Shown here: positions 11,279 through 19,249 of the stretch, in pieces
How positions within the stretch are numbered: the stretch's first letter is position 1
Layout of the letters: each line of letters opens with the position of its first letter
Virus record (IMG/VR): IMGVR_UViG_3300025674_000347
Coordinates: 1 to 25,554 of that record
Source: a virus
Direction: 5' to 3' (one strand)
Length of the DNA: 25,554 bases
Program-made: the position numbers and the translations under genes
Notes under the pieces: generated by a model
Databases searched by the model: none
The model's input: only the letters and a program-made list of their open reading frames with translations
Told to the model about the DNA's origin: nothing

Positions 11279-11286
11279 TTCCTTTT
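11237..11286 (+). terminator. strong terminator (third repeat unit)
   Basis: AAAGCCCCGATCC (11237-11249) pairs with GGGTCGGGGCTTT (11266-11278) in a 13-bp stem with one G-U pair and a 16-nt loop. TTTTTCCTTTT follows from 11276. This is a convincing intrinsic terminator just before the first late gene at 11299. It would separate early from late transcription unless anti-terminated. Confidence 0.8.
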
Positions 11287-11298
11287 GAAAGCCTAAAC

Positions 11299-11472
11299 AT
11301 GCCTGAGCCCTCTTTTTTTGACCTGCCGGAAGCGCAGGTTGGGGAGGCGCGCGTCATGCTGCGGGAGACGAGTCAGGGCCGGGTGGACGTGATCATATTC
11401 GCGTCTTTCGAGAGCGCGGCGGAGGCCGAGGCCTGGGTGGACGGTATCCTGCCAGAGCCGGTGTATCACTGA
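11299..11472 (+). CDS. 57-residue hypothetical protein
   Basis: Runs from ATG 11299 to TGA 11472, which overlaps the next ATG (TGATG). It begins MPEPSFFDLPEAQVGEARVM and continues with strands and helix VDVIIFASFESAAEAEAWVD, like a compact alpha/beta domain. The codon overlap with the following gene supports it; the ribosome site is weak. It is the first gene after the strong terminator. Unknown family. Confidence 0.6.
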   Translation: MPEPSFFDLPEAQVGEARVMLRETSQGRVDVIIFASFESAAEAEAWVDGILPEPVYH

Positions 11473-11750
11473 TGGCAGGGAAGTCGGCAAAGCCGATCGC
11501 CAGGACGACGAAAGGCAAAGGCCGTCACTATCTGCCAGCCAGCCAGGGCGCGGGCATGACTGCCGCTGGCCGGCGAGCGTACAACGCGAAAAACAAGGCC
11601 AACCTCAAGCCGCCGGTGACCGGCAAGAAGCCGTCGAAAGCTGACGCGGCGCGGCGCAAGTCATTTTGCGCGCGGATGGGTGGCGTTGTGAAAAACGCAA
11701 AAGGGCCGGCGACGAGGGCGCGGGCGTCGATGAGAAGGTGGAAGTGCTGA
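11472..11750 (+). CDS. DUF6321-like small basic phage protein
   Basis: A 92-residue Lys/Arg-rich protein with the recognisable run YLPASQGAGMTAAGRRAYNA, then NLKPPVTGKKPS, RRKSFCARMGGV and a terminal ALRRWxC-like end (RASMRRWKC). I know this pattern from small proteins near the packaging and head genes of many marine and environmental phages (DUF6321-type). Function is unestablished; the high charge suggests DNA or capsid association. It overlaps both neighbours by single-codon junctions. Confidence 0.8.
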   Translation: MAGKSAKPIARTTKGKGRHYLPASQGAGMTAAGRRAYNAKNKANLKPPVTGKKPSKADAARRKSFCARMGGVVKNAKGPATRARASMRRWKC

Positions 11751-13060
11751 TGGCTGAAGGCCTGCTAGCTCGGCTCGCGCAGAAGGAGCCTGGACGCATC
11801 TATGGCGGCCTTTTGCCCTTTTCGCGCCCAGATACCGACTACATGTCAGGGCCAGAGCAGCCGCAGAAGTACGCTTTCGCGCCGCGTATAGACTTTGCGG
11901 CGGGCATTCCCGGCGATGTCTTAAGGGCTCTTGATATTGCGGGCCGGGCCACGTCAGGCGAGATGGTCACGCCAAGGCAGGCCAATGAAGTCGCGATGAC
12001 GATGATGGGCGGCTCGGCATTTGGCCGCGTCCCGGCTGGCGCACTCGCCACGGGGTTGATGGCGCGAGGCCCCGGCGCGAGTAAAGATGCGCGTTTCTGG
12101 CACCCCGTTGGGGGCGGCAAGAAGCTTTCTCGACCTGTTGAGGAAATGACATCGGAAGTCGCGCCGCTCAACAACATGGTCGATCGTCGCGCTTTGGATA
12201 TAGCTGAAATGCAAGGCGGCGTCCTTATCCCCGCTATTGGTGATCGAAGCGCGGCGGGGGGGCTCTTGTCGCGCGTAAACGAAACAAATTTGTCGGAAGC
12301 GGTAAAGCTAGAAGGCGGCCCAAATTTTATGAGAACGCACGCGCCTTACAATGAGGCATGGGCGTCAGACAAGGGCGTAGTGACATCGTTGGGAAGACGG
12401 GTGCGCAATGCGGCGAAGGATGGAGCGGACGTTTTCCTAGCATATAGCCCAATGGCCCACACGACGCTAGACTTCAACACCATGATGAGCGACGCGCTAG
12501 TCGCGCAATTGAGCGGTGCAAAAATAACAAAGAAAGCCAAGGCCGAATTTGATCGGAAAATAAAACAAAAATATCCAAGTTGGCCTGGAATAGATGATGC
12601 CAAGGTCGGTGCTTTCTTGCGGTCGTCGGATGGGCTCACTAGAACCGCGATAGTGCGCGAGATGGACAAGCCAAAATGGCGGAGCGCGGGCTTCCCAGAC
12701 GTGGCCGCAACGCGCAAGGCAATTACGGAGCCCGGCTTGTTGGATGCGGACTTGAACGCGTCGGGCTATGCGGTGGCAAAGATGGACCCAACTGGGCGTT
12801 CGGTATCCGCTCCTCTTGCTCCGCATTCAACGTACAACGCGCATTTGGCGGGAGAATACATCGGGGGTCTAGCGGCTCCTGTCCCCCGAGAAATTCTTTT
12901 TCGAGACTTTTTCAAAGAGCGCTTTGCTAATAGGCCGCCCAACTTTAACCCTGCAAACACTGGAGACAACAGGGCGTTCATGATGAGCAATGTCGAGCAG
13001 CCTGTCGATCAAGAGCTTGTTGATGCTGTGTCTACTTACCTTCGACAGAATCCCCAATAG
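11750..13060 (+). CDS. polyvalent-protein-like accessory protein
   Basis: A 436-residue protein from ATG 11750 (overlapping the previous TGA). The N-terminal 80 residues resemble virion-associated proteins with Gly/Ala/Pro-rich loops. The central region, PLNNMVDRRALDIAEMQGG, IGDRSAAGGLLSRVN, VKLEGGPNFMRT, then DVFLAYSPMAHTTLDFNTMM, resembles a conserved module I associate with large polyvalent proteins of phages and mobile elements. No catalytic motif can be named. From about 12160 to 12980 codon use is less GC-rich than in the flanking genes, suggesting later acquisition. It lies between a small late gene and terminase, a usual place for accessory cargo. Confidence 0.55.
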   Translation: MAEGLLARLAQKEPGRIYGGLLPFSRPDTDYMSGPEQPQKYAFAPRIDFAAGIPGDVLRALDIAGRATSGEMVTPRQANEVAMTMMGGSAFGRVPAGALATGLMARGPGASKDARFWHPVGGGKKLSRPVEEMTSEVAPLNNMVDRRALDIAEMQGGVLIPAIGDRSAAGGLLSRVNETNLSEAVKLEGGPNFMRTHAPYNEAWASDKGVVTSLGRRVRNAAKDGADVFLAYSPMAHTTLDFNTMMSDALVAQLSGAKITKKAKAEFDRKIKQKYPSWPGIDDAKVGAFLRSSDGLTRTAIVREMDKPKWRSAGFPDVAATRKAITEPGLLDADLNASGYAVAKMDPTGRSVSAPLAPHSTYNAHLAGEYIGGLAAPVPREILFRDFFKERFANRPPNFNPANTGDNRAFMMSNVEQPVDQELVDAVSTYLRQNPQ

Positions 13061-13250
13061 CGCGGCCATATTCGGTGAGGGTCACCCCTGCCATGTCGCA
13101 GGCGCTGCTTTCTACTAATTGGCAAAGCGCTTCGAGTTCCGCGTCGAATGTGCCGGGCTCTGTTGTTTGTGCGTGCATGACGGCGCGGGTGAGGGCGTCG
13201 CTTAGTCTTCCTGCCAATTCTGGATCAAGTTTAGGCGAAGCGGTGGACAT
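13032..13250 (-). CDS. antisense hypothetical protein beside terminase
   Basis: A 72-residue protein from ATG 13250 with GGAGG eight bases upstream. It is helical and acidic (LDPELAGRLSDALTRAVMHA, DAELEALCQLVESSAC, TEYGRAIGDSVEGK). It is the only minus-strand gene in the late region. Its end overlaps the 3' end of the polyvalent-like gene by 29 nt, and an AT-rich stretch (13260-13312) lies before it, so it may have its own promoter. Such inserted, opposite-strand genes are often expressed from the prophage. Function unknown. Confidence 0.65.
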   Translation of the reverse strand: MSTASPKLDPELAGRLSDALTRAVMHAQTTEPGTFDAELEALCQLVESSACDMAGVTLTEYGRAIGDSVEGK

Positions 13251-13312
13251 TCGTTCCTCCAAAACAACGAAGCTGACAGTACCCAAAAAACAACACTACT
13301 AAAAGGCTTGAT

Positions 13313-13687
13313 ATGGGACGCCGGGCGCATGAGCCGACGGACGAAGCGCGGCGCGTGGTCTGGGAGATGACCGCGTTTGGCATCCCGCAAGAGCGGGTGG
13401 CGCATGCGCTGGGCATAGATCGCTCAACGCTGCTCAAATACTACCGCGAGGAGCTTGATAGCGCTGCTGACGCGGCTGTGACCAACGTCGCGCGCAACCT
13501 GTACGCAAAGGCGATCGGCGACGGTCGCGAAGCAATGACTGCAGCGATCTTCTTCTTGAAAACGCGCGGCAAGTGGTCTGAACGGGACAAGGACGATCGA
13601 CAAGGTGGGAATGCCGGCACGCTCACGATCCGATGGGAGGACGACCGAGATCGTCCTACCGTATCGACCGAGGGCGGCGCAGAGTGA
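13313..13687 (+). CDS. terminase small subunit-like protein
   Basis: A 124-residue protein with AAGG upstream of ATG 13313. The N-terminus holds an HTH: ARRVVWEMTAFGIPQERVAH then LGIDRSTLLKYYREEL, as in DNA-recognising small terminase subunits. A helical oligomerisation part (NVARNLYAKAIGDGREAMTA) leads to AIFFLKTRGKWSERD, the usual end motif of this group. It should recognise the packaging site and regulate the large subunit, which follows with a 77-nt overlap. Confidence 0.85.
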   Translation: MGRRAHEPTDEARRVVWEMTAFGIPQERVAHALGIDRSTLLKYYREELDSAADAAVTNVARNLYAKAIGDGREAMTAAIFFLKTRGKWSERDKDDRQGGNAGTLTIRWEDDRDRPTVSTEGGAE

Positions 13688-14915
13688 CCTGCATCATGCG
13701 CTCAAGCGCTTTAGCGTTTTGGTCTGCCATCGCCGCTTTGGCAAAACGACGTTTGCGGTAAACCATGCGCTGCGAGCGCTGTTCTCGGCGGGACAGCCGG
13801 GTCGGCGCTATGCGATCGTGCTGCCGCTCTACCGGCAGGCCAAGCAAGTCGCTTGGGACATGCTGAAGGACTACAGCCGCTGCGTCCCGATAGCGACCTA
13901 CAATGAGGCAGAGCTTCGCGCCGACTTTGGAGACATTGGGCGCATCCAGCTGTTTGGCGGCGATAACCCTGACACGCTGCGGGGCCAGGGCTTCGACGGC
14001 GTGGTGATGGACGAGGTCGCGCAGATGGACCCGCGGCTCTGGGGCGAGGTGATCCGCCCGGCGCTGGTCGATCGCAAGGGCTGGGCGATCTTTCTCGGCA
14101 CGCCGAGAGGGCGGAATGCTTTCTACGACCTGGTGCAGCAGGCCGAGGAGGACGACACCGGCGAGTGGATGGTCGCGATCCGCAAGGCGTCCGAGACCGA
14201 GATCGTTCCGAAAGATGAGCTGCACGCGGCCAAGCGCCAGCTGACGCGAGAGCAGTATCTGCAAGAGTTCGAGTGCTCCTGGACCGCCAGCATTCGCGGG
14301 GCCTACTACGCCCGCGAGATGGAGGATCTGACCGAGGCCGGCAGGATCACGACGATCACGCCGCCGGGCGATGTCCTGGTGCATACGAGCTGGGATCTGG
14401 GGATCGGAGACGCAACAGCGATCGTCATGTGGGCGATCGTGGGCCGTGAGGTCTGGATCTTGGACTACTACGAGAACAGCGGTGTCGGCCTCGCTCACTA
14501 CGTCGAGCATCTGAGGTCGCTGCCGTATCGCTACGGAAACCATTTTCTGCCGCACGACGTGCAGGCCCGCGAGCTTGGCACTGGGATCACGCGCCAGGAG
14601 ACGCTCGAGCGCCTTGGGCTGCGGTGCGAGGTGCTGCCGCAGCAGCGCGTTGATGACGGCATCAATGCCGTTCGCAACCTTCTGCCGAGGACGTGGATCA
14701 GCTCGGAGAGATGCCAGCGTTTAGTTGAGGCGCTCCGACAGTATCGAGCGGCATGGGACGACAAACGACAGATGTACCGGGCGACGCCGGAGCGAGACTG
14801 GACGACGCACCCGGCTGACGCGGTGCGATACATGGCCATGGCGGTCGCCGAGGCCGAGGTGGACGTTGCCGGCTGGGCAAAGAAGCCTTCCAACGACACA
14901 GCTTGGATACGCTAG
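13611..14915 (+). CDS. terL: terminase large subunit
   Basis: The 434-residue DNA-packaging motor and nuclease. From the ATG at 13611: a family-typical start EIVLPYRPRAAQSDLHHALK, Walker A CHRRFGKTT, Walker B VVMDEVAQM, the coupling motif FLGTPRGRN, then the RNase H-like nuclease with SWDLGIGDATAI (first Asp), VWILDYYENSG (second) and a C-terminal HPADAVRYMA (third acidic residue). All ATPase and nuclease landmarks are visible. AAGG five bases upstream favours ATG 13611; a GTG at 13605 is possible. The unusually long overlap with the small subunit is real, because the conserved N-terminus lies inside it. Confidence 0.95.
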   Translation: MPARSRSDGRTTEIVLPYRPRAAQSDLHHALKRFSVLVCHRRFGKTTFAVNHALRALFSAGQPGRRYAIVLPLYRQAKQVAWDMLKDYSRCVPIATYNEAELRADFGDIGRIQLFGGDNPDTLRGQGFDGVVMDEVAQMDPRLWGEVIRPALVDRKGWAIFLGTPRGRNAFYDLVQQAEEDDTGEWMVAIRKASETEIVPKDELHAAKRQLTREQYLQEFECSWTASIRGAYYAREMEDLTEAGRITTITPPGDVLVHTSWDLGIGDATAIVMWAIVGREVWILDYYENSGVGLAHYVEHLRSLPYRYGNHFLPHDVQARELGTGITRQETLERLGLRCEVLPQQRVDDGINAVRNLLPRTWISSERCQRLVEALRQYRAAWDDKRQMYRATPERDWTTHPADAVRYMAMAVAEAEVDVAGWAKKPSNDTAWIR

Positions 14916-17063
14916 ATGGTGATGATCGAAGAAACGGTGGAGATCGAGGAGGTCGGCGAAGAGCAGACCCCCGATGCGTCTACCGAAGACGAGCTGATCA
15001 ATATCATCCAGGCCGAGGCCCAGGATGCGATCGGCTACGACACCGACACGATCGTCGAGCGCCGCGCGCTGAACTTGTCCCAGTACCTGGGCCAGCCGCA
15101 GGGCGACGAGCGGGCCGGCAGGAGCCAAGTGCTCGACCGGAGCGTGCTGGAGACCGTCGAGGCTCTGGTCCCGTATCTGCATCGGCTGGCGATCAGCGAT
15201 GGCGTTGCGCAGTTTGAGCCGGTGGGCGATGGCGACGAAGAGGTTGCCGAGCAGGCAACGGATGTCGTTGACCATATCCTCACGAAAATGAACGACGGCC
15301 ACCGGCTCGTGTCCACCTACATCAAGGATGGGCTGATCAGCGATGTCGGCGTGATCAAATGGTATTACGATACTTCGATCGAGGTGAAGATCGAGACGCT
15401 GTCTGGGCTGACCGACGAGGAGATGGCGCGGCTCGACATGGATGTCGAGGCCGATGTCGTGGAGCACACGGCGTATCCCGACCCTAACGGGGCGATGCTG
15501 CCGGTCCTCGATGAGCTTGGCCAGCCGGTGATCGACGCGATGGGCATGCCGGTCATGCAGCCGCTGATGTTGCACGACATCCGCCGGCGCATCCGCAAAC
15601 CCAAAGACAAGATATGCGTTGAGAACGTCGCGCCCGAGCAGTTCGTGATCGACCGCAACGCGACCAGCCCGACCTTTGAGGACTGCCGCTTCATCGGTCA
15701 CCGGGTGTTCAAGACGCGCTCCGAGCTTCGCGCGATGGGCTTTCCCGCTGACGTTGTGGACAGCCTGCCCTACGGCGACACCGAGTACAGCCTCAACCAG
15801 GACTACCTCGAGCGGTACGAGGACAGTGAGTACGACAACGATATGGGCGGCGAGGCCGGGGCGGAGAGCAACAGGCGCATTGAGGTGCTGGACTGTTACA
15901 TCCGCGTTGATCTGGACGGCGACGGCATTGGTGAGATCCATCACTGCATGACGGCTGGGTTCCAGAATGCGATGGAGTTGCTCTATCACGAGGAGGTTGA
16001 TCACATCCCGTTCGCGTGCTGGTCGCCGGTGCTGCTGCCTTACCGTGTCATTGGCCTCGGCGTCGCGTCATTGGCAAGCGAGAGCCAGCAAGTTCTGACG
16101 GCCCTGCAACGCTCTGTGCTGGACGCGACCTATCAAGGCGTCTCGCCGCGTCTGGCGGTCGTCGATAGCGAAGTCAATATGGACGACCTCTCGACCCAGG
16201 AGCCGGGCGGCATTGTCCGCACGAAAGGGCAAAACGTGATCACGCCGATCGGCACGCCGCTGGTCGGCACGCAGGTGCTGCCGGTGCTTGAGTATATGAA
16301 CACCCTGCGAGCGGCGCGCACGGGCGTGACGCTGGACGGCATGGGCCTCGACCCGACGAGCTTGCAGAATGAGACGGCCACGGCGGCGGCGTTGCGCTTT
16401 GACGCGGCGACGGCTCGCACCGAGATGGTGGCGCGGAACTTGGCGGAATGCGGCATCAAGCCGCTGTTCAAGGGCCTATTGCAGACCTTCCTGCGGTATT
16501 TCGACGGCGAGTTCGTGTTTCGCCTGCGCGACAAAGTCGTGCGGGTCGACCCGAATGCGCTCAACGCCGACATGGACGTGACGGTGTCGGTTGGGCTCGC
16601 CGGCCATCGCGACAAGCAAACGGCGCTCTATCAGGGCATCCTGGCGATCCAGGAAAAGATCCTAACGACGGCTGGCCCGAACAACCCGCTTGTCGGCTTC
16701 GAGCAATACTACAACACGCTTGGCGAGCTTTTGCGGATCGCGGGCATCACGTCGCCGGCGCGGTATTTCAAGGACCCGGCAACGCAGCCGCCGCCGCCCC
16801 CGCCGCAGCCTGACCCGAATATTGAGCTGATCAAGGCGCAGGTGCAGATCGAGCGCGAGAAGCTGGAGCTTGAGCGCGAAAAACTGGCGTTTGAGGCCGA
16901 GGTGGACAGCGTCAAGATGGGCGCTGAGTTGCAGGCCGAGGCCGATCGCAAGGCCGCTGAGCTTGCGCTGCGTGAGCGCGAGGTGTCGCTCAAGGAGCGC
17001 GAGGCCGAGATGAAATACCAGATCGAGCAGGAAAAGCTGCGCATCCAGGCGGCGAAGGTTTGA
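14916..17063 (+). CDS. portal protein (P22-like podovirus type)
   Basis: The 715-residue protein starts directly after the terminase stop. The acidic N-terminus is followed by the portal core: SQYLGQPQGDERAGRSQVLD, ALVPYLHRLAISDGVAQFEP, VVDHILTKMNDGHRLVSTYI, DVGVIKWYYDTS, then PEQFVIDRNATSP and VIGLGVASLASESQQVLTAL. This is the layout of portals of short-tailed phages with a P22-like design. Residues about 625-715 form a long, charged, heptad-rich coiled coil after a Pro-rich linker, reminiscent of the P22 portal barrel. It forms the DNA gate, scaffold docking site and tail connector. Size is within the usual range. Confidence 0.9.
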   Translation: MVMIEETVEIEEVGEEQTPDASTEDELINIIQAEAQDAIGYDTDTIVERRALNLSQYLGQPQGDERAGRSQVLDRSVLETVEALVPYLHRLAISDGVAQFEPVGDGDEEVAEQATDVVDHILTKMNDGHRLVSTYIKDGLISDVGVIKWYYDTSIEVKIETLSGLTDEEMARLDMDVEADVVEHTAYPDPNGAMLPVLDELGQPVIDAMGMPVMQPLMLHDIRRRIRKPKDKICVENVAPEQFVIDRNATSPTFEDCRFIGHRVFKTRSELRAMGFPADVVDSLPYGDTEYSLNQDYLERYEDSEYDNDMGGEAGAESNRRIEVLDCYIRVDLDGDGIGEIHHCMTAGFQNAMELLYHEEVDHIPFACWSPVLLPYRVIGLGVASLASESQQVLTALQRSVLDATYQGVSPRLAVVDSEVNMDDLSTQEPGGIVRTKGQNVITPIGTPLVGTQVLPVLEYMNTLRAARTGVTLDGMGLDPTSLQNETATAAALRFDAATARTEMVARNLAECGIKPLFKGLLQTFLRYFDGEFVFRLRDKVVRVDPNALNADMDVTVSVGLAGHRDKQTALYQGILAIQEKILTTAGPNNPLVGFEQYYNTLGELLRIAGITSPARYFKDPATQPPPPPPQPDPNIELIKAQVQIEREKLELEREKLAFEAEVDSVKMGAELQAEADRKAAELALREREVSLKEREAEMKYQIEQEKLRIQAAKV

Positions 17064-17335
17064 GGCGACGGGCATCGGGCGCGAGGCCGCGTCAGAGAGA
17101 CGTCCCCTGTCAAGCCTGCGGTCGGCTGATCGACCTAAACGTGCCCGGCCTGATCGTGCTGGGCGATGGAACCAACCTACACCTGCATTGCTACGAGGAG
17201 ACCTGCCGTGCCGATGGTCGGGAAGAAGCACTACGCCTACACGGCGAAGGGGATGGCGAAGGCCAAGGCTGCCGCCAAGAAGGCCGGAAAGCCGGTGAAG
17301 TCCGGCAAGAAAAAGAAGGGCTGAAACTATGGTGA
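17060..17335 (+). CDS. small zinc-binding-like protein with TTG start
   Basis: A 91-residue frame beginning with TTG that overlaps the portal stop by 4 nt. PCQACGRLIDLNVPGLIVLG followed by NLHLHCYEETC supplies Cys-x-x-Cys, two His and two Cys in zinc-ribbon order. After about residue 50 the frame covers the Lys-rich gene at 17208-17324 and looks like shadow (Gly/Glu/Arg-rich), so the functional part is the first half. No other start is available. Moderate confidence: the Cys/His pattern is good, the start codon is unusual. Confidence 0.5.
   Translation: MRRRASGARPRQRDVPCQACGRLIDLNVPGLIVLGDGTNLHLHCYEETCRADGREEALRLHGEGDGEGQGCRQEGRKAGEVRQEKEGLKLW
17208..17324 (+). CDS. 38-residue Lys/Ala-rich phage protein
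   Basis: A very short gene with GAGGAG seven bases upstream of GTG 17208 (ATG 17214 is two codons later). The product MPMVGKKHYAYTAKGMAKAK plus an Ala/Lys/Gly tail matches the small basic proteins of type MPxVGKKxFPYTxxG found next to portal or head genes in many phages. It is probably DNA- or capsid-associated; exact role unknown. It is embedded in another frame of the preceding zinc-like gene. Confidence 0.75.
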   Translation: MPMVGKKHYAYTAKGMAKAKAAAKKAGKPVKSGKKKKG

Positions 17336-18021
17336 TGTTCGGCGGCTACAACTACATGCCGGCTCCGTCGCAGGTCGATCCGCGCCTGCCGGTCTACAAG
17401 CCTCAGATGATGACGCTGCCCGGCGCGAAGCTGTCGAAGGACGATCAGCTCGCCAAGCAGAAGCAATTCGCTGGCGGCGTCCTGCAGGGCTATCAGTACC
17501 GGCCCCTGGCGCGGCCTGACCTGTTCGGCGTCAACCCGCAGGCGGCGATGAGTGGCACTGTACCGGACCCGGTACAGGGTGGCCGCTATCAAGGCCCAAT
17601 GGGTCTGATGGCCGGCATGCCGATGCAGACGAGCCTTGTGGCCCCGGCTGGCGTGCTTGGGGGCGATCAGATCACGCCGATCCAGCCAGAGGGCACGTTC
17701 GTGCCCGATGACGGCACTGGCGCTACCGACGCGGGCGAGGAGCAGGGCAAGGGTGCGTATACGCTGCAGGATCTGATGCGCATAGAGCGCGCTTTGGGCC
17801 AAGCGAATTTTGGCAACCAAACCCCGATCTCGGTGTTCGAGCTGGTCAAGGACGCCGGCGGCGGGACTTACGACGTGGACTTCGGGAAGCCTTATACGGG
17901 CCTTCTGTTCGCCACTCGCAACGACGCCGGCGAGATGGTGGATACCGCCCAGCATCTGGGCAAGTCCGCAGCCATGTCGCAGGCGCTCTACGGCGCGCGA
18001 AGCATTGACGAGAGCAATTGA
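17329..18021 (+). CDS. hypothetical virion-region protein
   Basis: A 230-residue protein from ATG 17329. The first 130 residues are Gly/Pro/Gln/Met-rich and probably disordered (YNYMPAPSQVDPRLPVYKPQ; MGLMAGMPMQTSLVAPAG). The end is more ordered: TLQDLMRIERALGQANFG and ISVFELVKDAGGGTYDVDFG. I do not recognise a family. Position between portal and scaffold suggests a head or connector accessory protein. Confidence 0.65.
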   Translation: MVMFGGYNYMPAPSQVDPRLPVYKPQMMTLPGAKLSKDDQLAKQKQFAGGVLQGYQYRPLARPDLFGVNPQAAMSGTVPDPVQGGRYQGPMGLMAGMPMQTSLVAPAGVLGGDQITPIQPEGTFVPDDGTGATDAGEEQGKGAYTLQDLMRIERALGQANFGNQTPISVFELVKDAGGGTYDVDFGKPYTGLLFATRNDAGEMVDTAQHLGKSAAMSQALYGARSIDESN

Positions 18022-18287
18022 TCTTGACGCCAGAGGAAGCTGACCTGCGCGCGGGTGATGCGCGCATGCTGCTGGAGCATCCATTGCTGCATAACGCGTT
18101 TGCCGATCTGACAGCCGCGTATCTGGACATGCTTCTCAAGACCGAGGACGAGCGCGGCGTGATGCGCCTGCGTGATGGTCTCAAGGTGATCGAGCAGGTC
18201 AAGGCGCAGCTGAAGTCGCATGTCGCGACGGGTCGGCTGCATGGCCGAGAGGCCAAGGAAATTAGAGGCAGACAGAGGTTTTTTTGA
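18018..18287 (+). CDS. conserved helical head-region protein
   Basis: An 89-residue protein with a TTG start at 18018 or 18024; no ATG is near the conserved part. It is almost all helix: LTPEEADLRAGDARMLLEHP, LHNAFADLTAAYLDMLLKTE, LRDGLKVIEQVKAQLKSHVA. The style (ARxLLExPLLxxAF ... LxxxLKxxExVxxxL) is common to small proteins between portal and capsid genes in many phages. Role not established. Its TGA overlaps the scaffold ATG (TGATG). Confidence 0.7.
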   Translation: MILTPEEADLRAGDARMLLEHPLLHNAFADLTAAYLDMLLKTEDERGVMRLRDGLKVIEQVKAQLKSHVATGRLHGREAKEIRGRQRFF

Positions 18288-19237
18288 TGAGCGACGCTAC
18301 CGCAGAGATGGTCGACAACGATCTAGTCGATGACCCGATCGAGGACGAGGCGACTGTCGAGCGACGCCCTTTCGATACGATCGACGAGGCCGCGCAGGAG
18401 ATGCGCCGCTTCTTCGAAAGCGATGAACAGCCGGCGGATGCCGGCGACGAGGCAGCGTTGGAAGACGCTGAAGAAGCTCCCGAACCAGCCGCCGCCGCTG
18501 AGCCGACCTTCGAGGTCGAGGTCAATGGCGAGATCCGGCAGGTGCCGCTGTCACAGTTAAAGGCAGCGTATACGGGCGGCGACGAGCAGCCGGTAGATCC
18601 GGCATTTACCGAAGCACAGATGCAGGCTCTAAGCCAGCACAGCCCTGAGCGGCAAGCGCAGGATCAGTGGGTCCAGCAGGTGCAAGCGTACCTGTCGAGC
18701 CCGATGCCTGAGCAGCCGGACCCTGCTCTGCGCGAGACTGATGTGATCGAGTACCTGACACAGAAGGACGCGTGGAGCCAGGAGCTTCTGGATCGCCAGC
18801 AGCTACAAGCGCAACTCGATGGCGTTGTGACCCAGCGTCGAACGGAGGCGCAACAGTTGCATCAGCGTTTGCTGGACACCGAGTGGAATGCGCTCACCAA
18901 GCATCACCCGGATCTGAAGGACCCCAACCGCTACAAGGCGTTCACCGCCGACATCCAAGAGGTAGCGCGTCATTACGGGTTCCGGGACCAGGAGATGTTG
19001 AATTGGTGGGACCACCGCCAGATCCGAATGGCGGCTGATGCGTTGAGGACCGTGCGCGCTCAAAGCGCCGCGCCAGATGTTGCGAAGCGGGTGGCAAGCA
19101 AGCCGCCGGTGATCTCGCAGGCTGGCCGCGCTGAGCCGGATGGGGCGCAGAAGCGAGCCTATAAGGAGGCCAGATCAAGACTTCGAAAGACCGGCAGCAT
19201 GCGTGACGCGGCTGCTGTTTTCCGAAACTTTGTCTAA
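18287..19237 (+). CDS. scaffolding protein-like
   Basis: A 316-residue protein; ATG 18287 has GAGG upstream. The first 75 residues are very acidic, then comes FEVEVNGEIRQVPLSQLKAA, a small module typical of phage scaffolds. Long Gln/Glu/Leu-rich helices follow (LDRQQLQAQLDGVVTQRRTE, WNALTKHHPDLKDPNRYKAF) and a basic C-terminus (KRAYKEARSRLRKTGSMRDA) that could bind the coat protein. Its place immediately before the major capsid gene is the classic one. It should guide procapsid assembly and leave before maturation. Confidence 0.8.
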   Translation: MSDATAEMVDNDLVDDPIEDEATVERRPFDTIDEAAQEMRRFFESDEQPADAGDEAALEDAEEAPEPAAAAEPTFEVEVNGEIRQVPLSQLKAAYTGGDEQPVDPAFTEAQMQALSQHSPERQAQDQWVQQVQAYLSSPMPEQPDPALRETDVIEYLTQKDAWSQELLDRQQLQAQLDGVVTQRRTEAQQLHQRLLDTEWNALTKHHPDLKDPNRYKAFTADIQEVARHYGFRDQEMLNWWDHRQIRMAADALRTVRAQSAAPDVAKRVASKPPVISQAGRAEPDGAQKRAYKEARSRLRKTGSMRDAAAVFRNFV

Positions 19238-19249
19238 GAGGAGGCCACC

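Noticed and set aside
11069-11296. 75-codon frame over the terminator and hairpin array
   Set aside because: It only translates the hairpin repeats and passes through two terminators; no plausible start context.
13656-14555. 299-codon minus-strand frame opposite terminase
   Set aside because: Shadow of the large terminase gene, His/Arg/Asp-rich without any fold pattern.
14721-16004. 427-codon minus-strand frame opposite terminase and portal
   Set aside because: Long antisense frames are expected in GC-rich genes; the opposite strand encodes recognised terminase and portal motifs.
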